Source of the DNA: Comamonadaceae bacterium
Lineage (GTDB): Bacteria; Pseudomonadota; Gammaproteobacteria; Burkholderiales; Burkholderiaceae_C
NCBI GenBank assembly: GCA_027488115.1
Contig: JAIYCG010000038.1
Span: 1 to 64,000, forward strand
Direction of reading: 5' to 3'
DNA length: 64,000 nt
In this document: piece after piece, positions 39,639-49,116 of the stretch
Position numbering within the stretch: position 1 is the stretch's first letter
How the letters are laid out: each line of letters opens with the position of its first letter
Notes under the pieces: model-generated
The model's database searches: none
What the model saw: only the letters and a program-made list of their open reading frames with translations
What the model was told of the DNA's origin: nothing
Position numbers and translations under genes: made by a program

Positions 39639-41621
39639 ATGGCTACTACATCCTCTGCAAAATCATCTCCCGAATATGGTGAGGGCTCAATTCGAGTCCT
39701 GAAAGGCTTAGAGCCCGTCAAGCAAAGACCGGGCATGTACACCCGGACCGACAATCCCCTGCATGTGGTCCAAGAGGTTCTTGACAATGCCGCCGATGAG
39801 GCCCTAGCAGGTCATGGAAAAAAGATCAAAGTCACCCTGCATGCAGATGGTTCTGTCAGCATTGATGACGATGGCCGAGGCATTCCTTTTGGCTTGCATC
39901 CCGAGGAAAAAGCACCCGTCATCGAACTGGTCTTTACACGGCTGCACGCGGGTGGCAAGTTCGACAAGGGCAAGGGCGGTGCTTACAGTTTCTCTGGCGG
40001 CTTGCACGGCGTGGGCGTGAGCGTGACCAATGCCCTTGCTAAGCGTTTGGAGGCTACCAGCTACCGCGAAGGTCAAGCAGCAACACTTGCGTTCTCGGGA
40101 GGGGATGTGATTGAGCCGTTGGTGATGCGAAAAATCGGTGAAGGCGATCGCAAACAAGGCACGACTGTGCGTGTATGGCCCGATCCTAAGTATTTTGAAT
40201 CGAGTGTCTTGCCCATGAGCGAGCTGACACATTTACTTCGCAGCAAAGCGGTGCTCATGCCGGGTGTCACGGTCACTTTGTTGAATGAAAAAACCAAAGA
40301 CATTCAAACTTGGCAATACAAAGCAGGTTTGCGTGATTACCTCATGCAAACTTTGAATGGCGAACCGGTCATTCCCTTGTTTGAGGGTGAAGGTTTTGCC
40401 GATGGCAACAATGATAGTTTTGCTGAAGGCGAAGGTGCAAGTTGGGCTGTTGCTTTTACCGAAGACGGTCAACCCGTTCGTGAAAGTTATGTCAACTTAA
40501 TTCCAACCACTGCTGGTGGTACCCACGACAGCGGTTTGCGAGATGGCTTGTTCACCGCTGTCAAGAGTTTCATTGAACTTCACAGCCTGCTGCCCAAGGG
40601 CGTGAAGCTGATGCCAGAAGACGTTTTCGCACGCGCCAGTTTTGTGTTGTCTGCCAAAGTACTTGATCCGCAATTTCAAGGTCAAATTAAAGAGCGCCTG
40701 AATTCGCGCGATGCTGTGCGTTTGGTTTCTGGCTTTGTGCGTCCTAGTTTGGAACTCTGGCTCAACGAGCACGTCGAGTACGGCAAAAAATTGGCCGATC
40801 TGGCCATTAAAGCGGCACAGCATCGCCAAAAAGCAGGTCAAAAAGTAGAGAAACGCAAGAGCTCGGGCGTGGCTGTTTTGCCGGGCAAACTGACCGATTG
40901 CGAAAGCAAAGACATTGCGCACAACGAAGTGTTTTTGGTCGAGGGCGATTCAGCCGGCGGTAGCGCTAAGATGGGCCGCGACAAAGAATGTCAGGCCATC
41001 TTACCGCTGCGTGGCAAAGTTCTGAATACTTGGGAAGTCGATCGCGATCGCTTGTTTGCCAACAATGAAATTCATGACATTTCAGTGGCCATTGGTGTCG
41101 ATCCGCATGGCCCCAACGACTCGCCCGACTTAACAGGCTTGAGATACGGCAAGATTTGTATCCTGAGTGATGCTGACGTCGATGGGTCTCACATCCAAGT
41201 CTTGTTGTTGACACTGTTCTTCCGTCATTTCCCCAAGCTGATCGAAACGGGCAATGTGTTTGTGGCGCGTCCGCCTTTGTTCCGTGTGGATGCACCTGCG
41301 CGAGGCAAAAAGCCTGCCGCCAAAATGTATGCGCTGGACGAGGGGGAGTTGCAGAGCATTTTGGACAAACTGCGAAAAGACGGCGTGCGCGAAGGCGCAT
41401 GGAGCATCAGCCGGTTCAAGGGATTGGGTGAGATGAATGCCGAGCAGTTGTGGGAAACCACTCTCAACCCAGACACTCGGCGGTTGTTGCCAGTGCAATT
41501 TGGCACGCTCGATTTTGCGCAAACGGAAAGTTTGATCACACAACTCATGGGCAAAGGCGAGGCCGCAGCTCGCCGAGAGCTGATGGAACTGCATGGCAAT
41601 GACATTGAAGTGGACATCTAA
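39639..41621 (+). CDS. parE: DNA topoisomerase IV subunit B
   Basis: ParE is the ATPase subunit of topoisomerase IV, which decatenates daughter chromosomes. The start is the ATG at 39639 (MATTSSAKSSPEYGEGSIRVLKGLEPVKQRPGMYT), giving 660 residues. GHKL motifs are EVLDNAADEALAGHG, DDDGRGIPFG and GGLHGVGVSVTNALA. The TOPRIM domain shows FLVEGDSAGGSAKMGRD and LSDADVDGSHI. The GKGE, LRGKVLN and FKGLGEMNAEQLWETT segments follow. The length and lack of the GyrB insertion favour ParE, and the adjacent parC confirms it. Confidence 0.97.
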   Translation: MATTSSAKSSPEYGEGSIRVLKGLEPVKQRPGMYTRTDNPLHVVQEVLDNAADEALAGHGKKIKVTLHADGSVSIDDDGRGIPFGLHPEEKAPVIELVFTRLHAGGKFDKGKGGAYSFSGGLHGVGVSVTNALAKRLEATSYREGQAATLAFSGGDVIEPLVMRKIGEGDRKQGTTVRVWPDPKYFESSVLPMSELTHLLRSKAVLMPGVTVTLLNEKTKDIQTWQYKAGLRDYLMQTLNGEPVIPLFEGEGFADGNNDSFAEGEGASWAVAFTEDGQPVRESYVNLIPTTAGGTHDSGLRDGLFTAVKSFIELHSLLPKGVKLMPEDVFARASFVLSAKVLDPQFQGQIKERLNSRDAVRLVSGFVRPSLELWLNEHVEYGKKLADLAIKAAQHRQKAGQKVEKRKSSGVAVLPGKLTDCESKDIAHNEVFLVEGDSAGGSAKMGRDKECQAILPLRGKVLNTWEVDRDRLFANNEIHDISVAIGVDPHGPNDSPDLTGLRYGKICILSDADVDGSHIQVLLLTLFFRHFPKLIETGNVFVARPPLFRVDAPARGKKPAAKMYALDEGELQSILDKLRKDGVREGAWSISRFKGLGEMNAEQLWETTLNPDTRRLLPVQFGTLDFAQTESLITQLMGKGEAAARRELMELHGNDIEVDI

Positions 41622-41672
41622 AGAACCAATGGAAGATGAAAGTTTCAAGCGCAGATTTGAATTGAATACACC

Positions 41673-44042
41673 ATGAACGACCAGCCTACTTTAGACCTTC
41701 AAAACAGTGAATCCGATGATTCGCTGAATTTGGCAACTTACGCCCAGCGCGCTTACCTAGAATATGCGCTGAGCGTGGTGAAAGGCCGCGCCTTGCCCGA
41801 CGTTTGCGATGGTCAAAAGCCTGTGCAACGCCGCATCTTGTATTCGATGTCTCGCATGGGCTTGGGCTTCTCGGGTGCGACGGGCGCCAAGCCCGTCAAG
41901 AGCGCGCGTGTCGTGGGCGATGTGTTGGGTCGATTCCATCCGCACGGTGACCAAGCAGCTTACGATGCGCTTGTGCGCATGGCGCAAGACTTTAGCCAAC
42001 GCTACCCGCTCATTGATGGGCAAGGAAATTTCGGAAGCCGAGATGGCGATGGCGCTGCTGCCATGCGATACACAGAGGCGCGTCTCTCCAAAATCACCAC
42101 GTTGTTGTTGGAAGAAATTGATCAGGGCACCGTCGACTTTGTTCCCAATTACGACGGCTCAACAGAAGAACCCCGTCAGTTGCCTGCGCGCTTGCCATTT
42201 GTCTTGATGAACGGTGCCAGCGGCATTGCGGTGGGTTTGGCCACAGAAATTCCAAGCCACAACCTCCGGGAAGTGGCCGATGCTTGCGTGGCTCTCATCA
42301 AATCCCCCAAGCTGACTGATGAAGAACTGTTTGCATTGTTGCCAGGACCAGACTACCCTGGCGGTGGACAAATCATCAGCCCGGCTTCAGACATTGCAGA
42401 TGCTTATCGAACGGGTCGTGGCTCGCTCAAAGTTCGGGCTCGTTGGAAAATTGAAGACATGGCGCGTGGTCAGTGGCAATTGGTGGTGACTGAATTACCC
42501 ATCGGTGTCAGTTCGCAAAAAGTGTTGGAAGAAATTGAAGAACTCACCAACCCCAAAGTGAAGGCCGGCAAAAAAGCCCTGAGTGCAGACCAAATGCAAC
42601 TCAAGGCCAGTATCTTGTCGGTGCTTGATGTGGTTCGAGACGAGTCGAGTAAAGACGCGGCGGTGCGTTTGGTGTTTGAGCCTAAGACCAGTCGCATTGA
42701 ACAGCAAGAGCTCATTACGGCTTTGCTGGCGCATACCAGTTTAGAAACCTCATCGCCCATCAACATGACCTCGGTGGGCATTGATGGCAAACCGGTTCAA
42801 AAGTCTTTGAGACAAATGATTGCTGAATGGATCACCTTCCGCCAGCAAACCATTGTTCGCCGCTCCGAGCATCGCTTGGGCAAGGTGATGGACCGCATCC
42901 ACATTTTGGAAGGCCGTCAATTGGTCTTGCTTAACATCGACGAAGTGATTGCCATCATTCGCCAAAGCGATGAGCCCAAACTGGCACTCATGACCCGCTT
43001 CAAACTGAGCGAGCGTCAGGCTGAAGACATCCTTGATATTCGCCTTCGTCAATTGGCCCGTTTGGAAGGCATCAAGATTGAGCAAGAGTTGAAAGAGTTG
43101 CGCACTGAACAAACACAGCTTGAAGACATATTGGCCAACCCTTCAGCGCTCAAAAGATTGATGGTGAAAGAGATTGAGCAAGATGCCAAAACTTTTGCCG
43201 ATCCACGTCGTACCCTCATTCAAGAAGAGAAGAAGGCGGTCGCCGAAGTTAAAGTGGTTGACGAGCCAGTCACTGTTGTCGTGTCTCAAAAAGGTTGGGT
43301 GCGCGCTCGACAAGGCCATGGCCACGACGCCAGCAGCTTTGCCTTCAAGGCGGGCGACGGCTTGTACAGCACGTTTGAATGCCGCACCGTGGACACTCTG
43401 CTGGCCTTTGGTACTGCCCAAAAGGGCAGTGGCCGTGTTTACTCCGTCCCAGTGGCTTCTTTGCCGGGTGCGCGTGGCGATGGTCAACCTGTGACCACCC
43501 TGATTGAATTGGAGGCAGGAACGCAAATTGCACATTTTTTTGCAGGTCCTGCCAATGCCACGCTGCTGCTTTCAAGTTCGGGGGGCTATGGTTTCATGGC
43601 CACTGTAGAGAACATGATTTCACGTCAAAAAGGTGGCAAAGCTTTCATCACCGTGGGCGAGGGCGAGTCGGTGTGTGCACCTTCACATGTGTCTGGTTCA
43701 AACGCAACTCCGCCACCTGGTGCTTCGGCTATGCCCGCAGCCACGCATGTGGCTTGCGCCTCTGTGGCGGGTCGTATTTTGACTTTTGAAATCAGTGAAC
43801 TCAAGCTGATGGAAAAAGGCGGAAGAGGGCTGATGTTGCTAGATCTAGAAGCCAAAGACTCACTGGCTGGCGCTGCAGCTTACACTCGGAGTGTGAGGCT
43901 AGCAGGCATTGGACGAGGCGGCAAAGATCGAGAAGAAACCTTGGAAATCAGAAGCCTCAACAATGCCCGTGCTGCTAGAGCACGCAAAGGCAAAGCCGCT
44001 GATTTGGGATTCAAGCCAACTCAAATTACGCGGGTTGAATAA
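41673..44042 (+). CDS. parC: DNA topoisomerase IV subunit A
   Basis: ParC is the breakage-reunion subunit of topoisomerase IV. The 789-residue protein has [24 protein letters not shown], the quinolone-region segment [21 protein letters not shown] (about 88-108) and the catalytic tyrosine in [11 protein letters not shown] (about 130). The C-terminal half has the beta-pinwheel repeats. It carries an unusual low-complexity insert ([25 protein letters not shown], near 669-693). At the position of E. coli ParC Ser80 it has Gln. It follows parE after 51 bases. Confidence 0.97.
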   Translation: MNDQPTLDLQNSESDDSLNLATYAQRAYLEYALSVVKGRALPDVCDGQKPVQRRILYSMSRMGLGFSGATGAKPVKSARVVGDVLGRFHPHGDQAAYDALVRMAQDFSQRYPLIDGQGNFGSRDGDGAAAMRYTEARLSKITTLLLEEIDQGTVDFVPNYDGSTEEPRQLPARLPFVLMNGASGIAVGLATEIPSHNLREVADACVALIKSPKLTDEELFALLPGPDYPGGGQIISPASDIADAYRTGRGSLKVRARWKIEDMARGQWQLVVTELPIGVSSQKVLEEIEELTNPKVKAGKKALSADQMQLKASILSVLDVVRDESSKDAAVRLVFEPKTSRIEQQELITALLAHTSLETSSPINMTSVGIDGKPVQKSLRQMIAEWITFRQQTIVRRSEHRLGKVMDRIHILEGRQLVLLNIDEVIAIIRQSDEPKLALMTRFKLSERQAEDILDIRLRQLARLEGIKIEQELKELRTEQTQLEDILANPSALKRLMVKEIEQDAKTFADPRRTLIQEEKKAVAEVKVVDEPVTVVVSQKGWVRARQGHGHDASSFAFKAGDGLYSTFECRTVDTLLAFGTAQKGSGRVYSVPVASLPGARGDGQPVTTLIELEAGTQIAHFFAGPANATLLLSSSGGYGFMATVENMISRQKGGKAFITVGEGESVCAPSHVSGSNATPPPGASAMPAATHVACASVAGRILTFEISELKLMEKGGRGLMLLDLEAKDSLAGAAAYTRSVRLAGIGRGGKDREETLEIRSLNNARAARARKGKAADLGFKPTQITRVE

Positions 44043-44065
44043 CCCGCCACTTTAGCGTCAGACAA

Positions 44066-44092
44066 AGCAAGCACCTTTGAAAGTGCTTTGCT
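44066..44092. terminator. possible bidirectional terminator hairpin after parC
   Basis: Arms agcaagcac and gtgctttgct (one bulged T) enclose ctttgaaa in the 66-base gap where parC and the response regulator gene converge. There is no clear T-run on either side, so termination is only suggested by position. Confidence 0.35.
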
Positions 44093-44108
44093 CAGCGCGT
44101 ACACATCG

Positions 44109-44798
44109 CTATCGTTTGGCAGCGAAGTGCATGCGCGGTACAAATTGATAAGTAGAACGCCAGCAAGTGGCCAGGAGCTCTTCGGGGCCGTGTTTGTGGG
44201 TCAATTTTTTGCGAAGCCTCGAGACACAAACTTGCAACCGTTTGTTGTTGTAAAAATCTGAGAGCCCCCAAATGGCCATCTCCAGAGCGTCACTTCGGAG
44301 GGCTTGTTCAGGGGCAAGGGCCAGTTGGGTGAGCAAAACGGTTTCCATGGCTGTTAAGCCAATGGCATTGTTAGCGGGGCCCGTCAGCAGCGCGCGTACC
44401 GGATCGATGGTCCATCCGTCATTAAGACTTCTGGGAAGCCTTGCGGCCAATCGCTCAATGATGGCGATCAATTCAGAAGGGTTGAAGGGCTTGTTGATGC
44501 AGACATCAGCGCCGGCTGCAATGGCGGCAATGCGTTCTTGAGGTTCTGTGGCAGGGGAAATCATGACAACTCGAACTTCTGGGTGTTTGGCTAATTTGGC
44601 CGCATAAGTGAGACTTTTCTCGCCCAAAGTAAGGGCATCTAACACCACAACATCACCGATTGGGTAGGCGCTTTGCATTCCTAAATCGTCTGGATCGACA
44701 CAGTGATGGCCTTGAATGCCTGCGGATTTCAGGTAGGCGAGGACCTGCTCCGCCAAAATTGAGTCTTGTTCGACGAAGCTGACGCAGAGAGGTTTCAT
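44109..44798 (-). CDS. orphan OmpR-family response regulator
   Basis: This is a 229-residue two-domain regulator. The receiver has the acidic pair E10 and D12, phospho-acceptor D54 (DVVVLDALTL), S81 (VVMISPA) and K103 (INKPFNPSEL), so phosphorylation looks possible. The C-terminal winged helix (about 140-225) has LTAMETVLLTQLALAPEQALRSDALEMAIWG and the recognition helix NNKRLQVCVSRLRKKL. No histidine kinase gene is within the window. Its upstream region is strikingly AT-rich with an inverted repeat, suggesting autoregulation. The only same-strand neighbours are the ridA-transglutaminase run 200 bases upstream, which it might control. That is inference. Confidence 0.88.
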   Translation of the reverse strand: MKPLCVSFVEQDSILAEQVLAYLKSAGIQGHHCVDPDDLGMQSAYPIGDVVVLDALTLGEKSLTYAAKLAKHPEVRVVMISPATEPQERIAAIAAGADVCINKPFNPSELIAIIERLAARLPRSLNDGWTIDPVRALLTGPANNAIGLTAMETVLLTQLALAPEQALRSDALEMAIWGLSDFYNNKRLQVCVSRLRKKLTHKHGPEELLATCWRSTYQFVPRMHFAAKR

Positions 44799-44999
44799 GG
44801 CGGATATCCTGTATAAATGTTTACTTAAGAATTCATAGTACTTCTTTTTGTATACATTTATAAATAATAAATTACCAGATTTATAGTTAAAAGTGTTTCA
44901 ACTTATGTGTAAATAAACATTCTTCCTCTCAAAACTACCCATATTTGCATTGCCTTTCCACGAACTTTCAAAGAAATGCAGTGTGGCAATTTTGTTGAA
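44799..44999. promoter_or_regulatory. AT-rich regulatory region upstream of the orphan response regulator
   Basis: This 201-base gap is far richer in A and T than any other in the window. A nine-base inverted repeat, tataaatgt (44812-44820) and acatttata (44854-44862), brackets 33 bases. Related sequence (gtgtaaataaaca) recurs near 44910. On the minus strand aggatatccgcc gives a ribosome binding site (agga) before the ATG at 44798. No open frame of note lies within. It probably contains the promoter and operator of the regulator gene. Confidence 0.55.
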
Positions 45000-45455
45000 T
45001 TAGGCTAATTCGGCGATCAATTCAATCTCAACACAGGCACCCATTGGCAATTGAGCAACGCCAAATGCACTGCGCGCATGCATACCTGCATCACCAAACA
45101 CCTGTCCCAGTAATTCGCTGCAACCATTGGTCACCAGATGCTGTTCTGTAAATTCAGAGCTTGAATTGACAAGACTCATGACCTTCACGATGCGCTTGAT
45201 TTTGTTCAGATCACCGACCGCGGCATGAAGAGTCCCCATTAAGTCGATGGCCACTGCCCGGGCAGCTGCTTTGCCTTCCTCGGTTTGCATGTTTTTGCCC
45301 AATTGCCCCGTCCAGACTTGACCGTTTTTTTTGGATAAATGGCCACTCAAGAAAACCAAATTGCCAGTTTGAGCAAATGGAACATAGGCTGCGGCGGGCG
45401 TGGCAACAGGTGGCAAGGTGATTTGAAGTTCTTCTAAGCGTTTGTAGATGGACAT
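45000..45455 (-). CDS. RidA family protein
   Basis: This is a 151-residue RidA/YjgF-type protein. Canonical RidA hydrolyses reactive enamine/imine intermediates released by PLP enzymes. The sequence (VPFAQTGNLVFLSGHLSKKNGQVWTGQLG and the C-terminal GMHARSAFGVAQLPMGACVEIELIAEL) includes the arginine that binds the carboxylate in active members, in the HARSAFGV position. It belongs to the longer RidA subgroup rather than the 128-residue archetype. It is the last gene of the minus-strand run with the transglutaminases and ATP-grasp, 42 bases after the smaller transglutaminase. Confidence 0.9.
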   Translation of the reverse strand: MSIYKRLEELQITLPPVATPAAAYVPFAQTGNLVFLSGHLSKKNGQVWTGQLGKNMQTEEGKAAARAVAIDLMGTLHAAVGDLNKIKRIVKVMSLVNSSSEFTEQHLVTNGCSELLGQVFGDAGMHARSAFGVAQLPMGACVEIELIAELA

Positions 45456-45497
45456 GTTGAATGAGTAGGTGGTGGATGAAAGATGGATTGTGAAGGT

Positions 45498-46421
45498 CTA
45501 AAGTGGTTCCACGGTGACACTGACGTTGAGTGTGTGGTGAGCGCCTCCTTGCAACACACCTCTCAAGGGTGAAACGTCTGCAAAGTCACGCCCCACAGCC
45601 AGTCGAACGTAGTCCTCACCGGGACTGCACCAAGCTTCACGGTTGTTGGTCGGATCGAAATCGTACCAAGATTCTGTGCCCTCAACCGAAGTGAGACCAG
45701 GAATGCGCAACGAAACCCAAGCGTGGGAGGCGTCACTGCCAATAAGCCGTGCTTGCCCGGGCGGCGGTGCCGTTAACACATAACCACTGACATAACGTGC
45801 TGCCAAACCCACGCTTCGAAGGCAAGCCAACATCACATGCGCAAAATCCTGACAAACACCTCTTTTGTCTGCTAAAACCTTCAAGGCTGGGGTACTGATG
45901 TCGGTGCTGAAAGACTCGTATTTAAATTCTGTGTGAATGCGCTGCATCAAGTGACGAACTGCTTCAATTAAATTGCGTCCGGGCGTAAAACTGCTTTGTG
46001 CATAAATGGCAAACGCCATGTCGATGGGCGCATGGTGAGAAGCGTAGGCAAATCCGCATGCTTCGTCACTGGCCATGCCAGCGCGATATTGATAAGCAGT
46101 GACAGCGCTTTCCCAAGACAAGCTTTGCGTTTTTTTCGAAAGTGCTGCCAATCGATTTTCTTCGATGAGGAAAGTCTCTACTTCAGATTGTGCCGTGACC
46201 TTCAAGGTGTGGTGAGGGTTAGGCAGTGACCAGTAAGCCCTGTGATTTCCAAACGCGTCAAAATTGCGAGTAATTTTTGAAGCCTCAGGGTCTGATGTCA
46301 GTGTGTGACTGGCGCAACTTTGGCAGGGCGTGGTGGGGGGCTGTAAATGTGAAACGTGCTGTGCCGTCGCCACCATGGGTGTGTATTGATAAAGCGTTTC
46401 GTGGGTGATGCGCAACTTCAT
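45498..46421 (-). CDS. transglutaminase family protein (small, BTLCP type)
   Basis: This is a 307-residue cytosolic transglutaminase-like protein. The start is the ATG at 46421 (MKLRITHETLYQYTPMVATAQHVSHLQP), which matches the N-terminal domain typical of these proteins. The frame is open upstream without similarity. The papain-like triad is C190 (RGVCQDFAHVMLACLRSVGLAARYVSGY), H233 (DASHAWVSL) and D256 (WYDFDPTNN). Such proteins probably act as peptidases or amide-exchange enzymes. They recur next to circularly permuted ATP-grasp and alpha-E genes. The ATP-grasp/alpha-E fusion gene lies 13 bases upstream. Confidence 0.92.
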   Translation of the reverse strand: MKLRITHETLYQYTPMVATAQHVSHLQPPTTPCQSCASHTLTSDPEASKITRNFDAFGNHRAYWSLPNPHHTLKVTAQSEVETFLIEENRLAALSKKTQSLSWESAVTAYQYRAGMASDEACGFAYASHHAPIDMAFAIYAQSSFTPGRNLIEAVRHLMQRIHTEFKYESFSTDISTPALKVLADKRGVCQDFAHVMLACLRSVGLAARYVSGYVLTAPPPGQARLIGSDASHAWVSLRIPGLTSVEGTESWYDFDPTNNREAWCSPGEDYVRLAVGRDFADVSPLRGVLQGGAHHTLNVSVTVEPL

Positions 46422-46434
46422 GGTGACGAAATTC

Positions 46435-49098
46435 TCAGGCGACGACGCTTTGTTGTAATTCGCCACTGTGAGAGAAGAACAAGCCATTCAATTGGTCAGA
46501 AACAGATCGTGCCGTTTGTCTGCAAGTCATCAACAATTCAATCAAGGCTGGGCTGGGGCTGAGGCCATCGGGCACCAAGGTCAGTAGCTCTATTTCTGAA
46601 AGCACAGGAATTTGCTGAGCCATGATTTCTGTCGCACCATTTGCAAGATGGCCCATTCTGGCCAAACGACCCCTCAGAGTTTTGGCAATCCACCCCAAGG
46701 CCCTTGGATTGTCGGTGTGCGTGAGCAGCAACTCTAGCAATGCGCCCAATGTTCGACTTTGTTGATATTGCGCATGAAATGAAATGGTGCTGTCAAACAA
46801 AGCAAGAACCGCATCAAACCCAGCTTGACTTTGAAGGCATTTTGATTCAACGGCGCATTCAAGCGCATGCGCCAAAAAATCGAGGCGTTCAATGTGCCTG
46901 CCAATCGACAGCAAGCGCCAACCATCATCGCGTGTCATGCGATCAGTTTGAGCACCCGTCAGGGCTGCCATCAATTGGCTGGTTCTTGCCAAAAGTTGCT
47001 GCGCCCAGATGCTGCTGGCGACAGGCGCATCTTGGGAGGACGGTTGAAAGAAGGCATTCTCGGTTTGCTCAATCAAGGTCCAATGTTCTGGAGACAATCT
47101 TTCTCTAACCGATGCAGCAGCCAATTTGATAGCACGCAGGTTATAACCAACGCCTGTTGTGTGCTGCATGTCCCAAAATCCTGCTATGAGCGATCGCTCA
47201 AAAACCCGTCGAGATTGCTGAGCTTGCGGTACGCCAGGTGCCACCAGGCCATGATTGACACACAGCCTATTCAACCATTCGATGAGTTGGGGGCTGTGCT
47301 GCGCTTCACTGTTTAAACTCTCTAAGGCCAAACGAGAAAGTCGCAAGGTGTTTTCGGTTCTCTCGGAATAACGGCCCATCCAAAAGAGGTTCTCCGCCGC
47401 TCGGCTGGTCACCAAACGATGTCGCTGAGGGCTAGCTACAAAGACAGATTCGTTGGTGACGGGTTTGGCGGGATTGGGGGCGCTGTTGGAAACCACCCAT
47501 ACATCGGCGCTGCTGCCGCCTTGCTGCATGGAGGCAATGCCATCTTGGGTGCCAAGACGCGCCAAGCCACCTGGCAGCACTTGCCAGCCTCCATTCTCGT
47601 TGGCCAGTACAAAGACTCGCAAAATGACCTGACGTGAAGGCATGGATTTGAGGCTGAAGAATGTAGGTGTGTGAGACAGGGGTAAAAAGCCCTGAACAGT
47701 GTGCGCTTCAGGATCATGTTGAATTTTTGCGCGCCATTCATCGAAGCCGCGCCAATCAAGTTTGCGACCCATGACCGGTTCGAAACTTTTTCGATCAGGC
47801 GAGTAGGGGTAGGTGGGCTTGATCACGCAATCTTGGATGCGCGGCAGCACATCGTGCAGTGCGGCAGGCTCTCCGCACCACCAACTTGGTATGGCTGGTA
47901 ACAGCAATTCTTCATGAAGCAGGGTGCGAGACAGTTGAGGCAAGAAACCTAAAAGTGCATTCGATTCTAGAAATCCCGAGCCAGGTGTATTGGCTACCAA
48001 AACATTGCCAGCTCGAACGGCTTGTAACAAGCCCGGCACGCCGAGGCTTGACTCTGCTCGCAACTCAAGAGGATCAAGCCAATCATCGTCAACCCGTTTG
48101 AGGAGTCCATGAACCGGCTTGAGACCTTCCAGAGTTTTAAGGTACAGTTTTTCATCGCGTACCAAGAGGTCACTGCCTTGAACCAAGGAAAGGCCAAGAT
48201 AGCGTGCAAGATAAGCTTGCTCAAAGTAAGTCTCGTTGTACGGGCCTGGGGTGAGCAAAGCAATGTGTGCTTGCATGCCGGCACGCGTGCGGAGTTTCAG
48301 CGCATTGACAAAAGATCGATATGACTCTGCCAAGCCATGGACATGCATCGATTCAAAAGCGCTCGAAAACTGGTTAGAGATAATTTGCCTGTTCTCGAGC
48401 AAATAGCCTAAGCCAGAAGGAGCTTGAGTGCGTTGGGAAAGCAGCCACCAACAACCATCGGGTCCTTTGACCAAATCAAAAGCTGCCAAGTTCAGATGTC
48501 GACCACCTACCGGTGCATGACCCTGCATGGCATGCAGATAGCCAGGGTGACCTTGAACCAACGCATAAGGCAGGGCCCCTTGTTTCAATAGGCTTTGCAT
48601 GCCATAGACATCGGACATGATGCCTTCCAGCAGGCGCATGCGTTGCAAAAGCCCTGTTTGAATGTCTTGCCATTCTTGGCTTGACACAATCAGGGGCCAT
48701 AAATCCAATGACCATGGTCGCTGCGGTTGATCCGCATTGGCATAGACGTTGTAGGTCATGCCATTGTCGCGAACTTGTCGCACCATTGTTTCGTGTCTGA
48801 CAGGCAATCCCTCTAGACCTTCTGGGCCAAGGTGCGACAGAAACTCAGCCCAATGAGGCGTGACCTGGGTTGATTGAAGCACCGCACCAAAAATAGAGTC
48901 TGTACTTTCTCCCGGCTTGGTGCTGACACCGCCCCTTAACTCATCCCAGTGACCTTCAGGTGCCATCTCAACCGTGCGCAAAATAGTCTGCACGGCAGTG
49001 TCTGTCCCAACAGAGTTCGCTCGATGTTTTGAACTCTGCGATTGAAACTGCGACTGCGCCTGCAAAGCACTAGAAGAAGGGGTGTTGTTAAATTCCAC
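46435..49098 (-). CDS. fused circularly permuted ATP-grasp and alpha-E domain protein
   Basis: This is an 887-residue fusion. Residues 1-45 are a Gln/Ser-rich leader. About 95-545 is a circularly permuted ATP-grasp domain (LLTPGPYNETYFEQAYLARYLGLSLVQGSDLLV, KRVDDDWLDP). From about 560 to the end is an alpha-E domain that begins LVTSRAAENLFWMGRYSERTENTLR. ATP-grasp enzymes join a carboxylate to an amine through an acyl phosphate, so a peptide or amide ligase is predicted. The separate paralogue at 55244 has VVKEVHGAGGYGM where this protein has CVIKPTYPYSPDRKSF, so the nucleotide-binding loop is altered here. The start (GTG at 49098) is uncertain, and the next in-frame ATG is 44 codons on. The gap to the DUF2126 gene is 18 bases. 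Confidence 0.9.
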   Translation of the reverse strand: MEFNNTPSSSALQAQSQFQSQSSKHRANSVGTDTAVQTILRTVEMAPEGHWDELRGGVSTKPGESTDSIFGAVLQSTQVTPHWAEFLSHLGPEGLEGLPVRHETMVRQVRDNGMTYNVYANADQPQRPWSLDLWPLIVSSQEWQDIQTGLLQRMRLLEGIMSDVYGMQSLLKQGALPYALVQGHPGYLHAMQGHAPVGGRHLNLAAFDLVKGPDGCWWLLSQRTQAPSGLGYLLENRQIISNQFSSAFESMHVHGLAESYRSFVNALKLRTRAGMQAHIALLTPGPYNETYFEQAYLARYLGLSLVQGSDLLVRDEKLYLKTLEGLKPVHGLLKRVDDDWLDPLELRAESSLGVPGLLQAVRAGNVLVANTPGSGFLESNALLGFLPQLSRTLLHEELLLPAIPSWWCGEPAALHDVLPRIQDCVIKPTYPYSPDRKSFEPVMGRKLDWRGFDEWRAKIQHDPEAHTVQGFLPLSHTPTFFSLKSMPSRQVILRVFVLANENGGWQVLPGGLARLGTQDGIASMQQGGSSADVWVVSNSAPNPAKPVTNESVFVASPQRHRLVTSRAAENLFWMGRYSERTENTLRLSRLALESLNSEAQHSPQLIEWLNRLCVNHGLVAPGVPQAQQSRRVFERSLIAGFWDMQHTTGVGYNLRAIKLAAASVRERLSPEHWTLIEQTENAFFQPSSQDAPVASSIWAQQLLARTSQLMAALTGAQTDRMTRDDGWRLLSIGRHIERLDFLAHALECAVESKCLQSQAGFDAVLALFDSTISFHAQYQQSRTLGALLELLLTHTDNPRALGWIAKTLRGRLARMGHLANGATEIMAQQIPVLSEIELLTLVPDGLSPSPALIELLMTCRQTARSVSDQLNGLFFSHSGELQQSVVA

Positions 49099-49116
49099 AA
49101 TGACCGAATTGTCGCC

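Noticed and set aside
44799..44999. Replication origin or plasmid iterons in the AT-rich gap
   Set aside because: No DnaA-box cluster or iteron array, and no initiator gene nearby. A regulatory region is the better reading.
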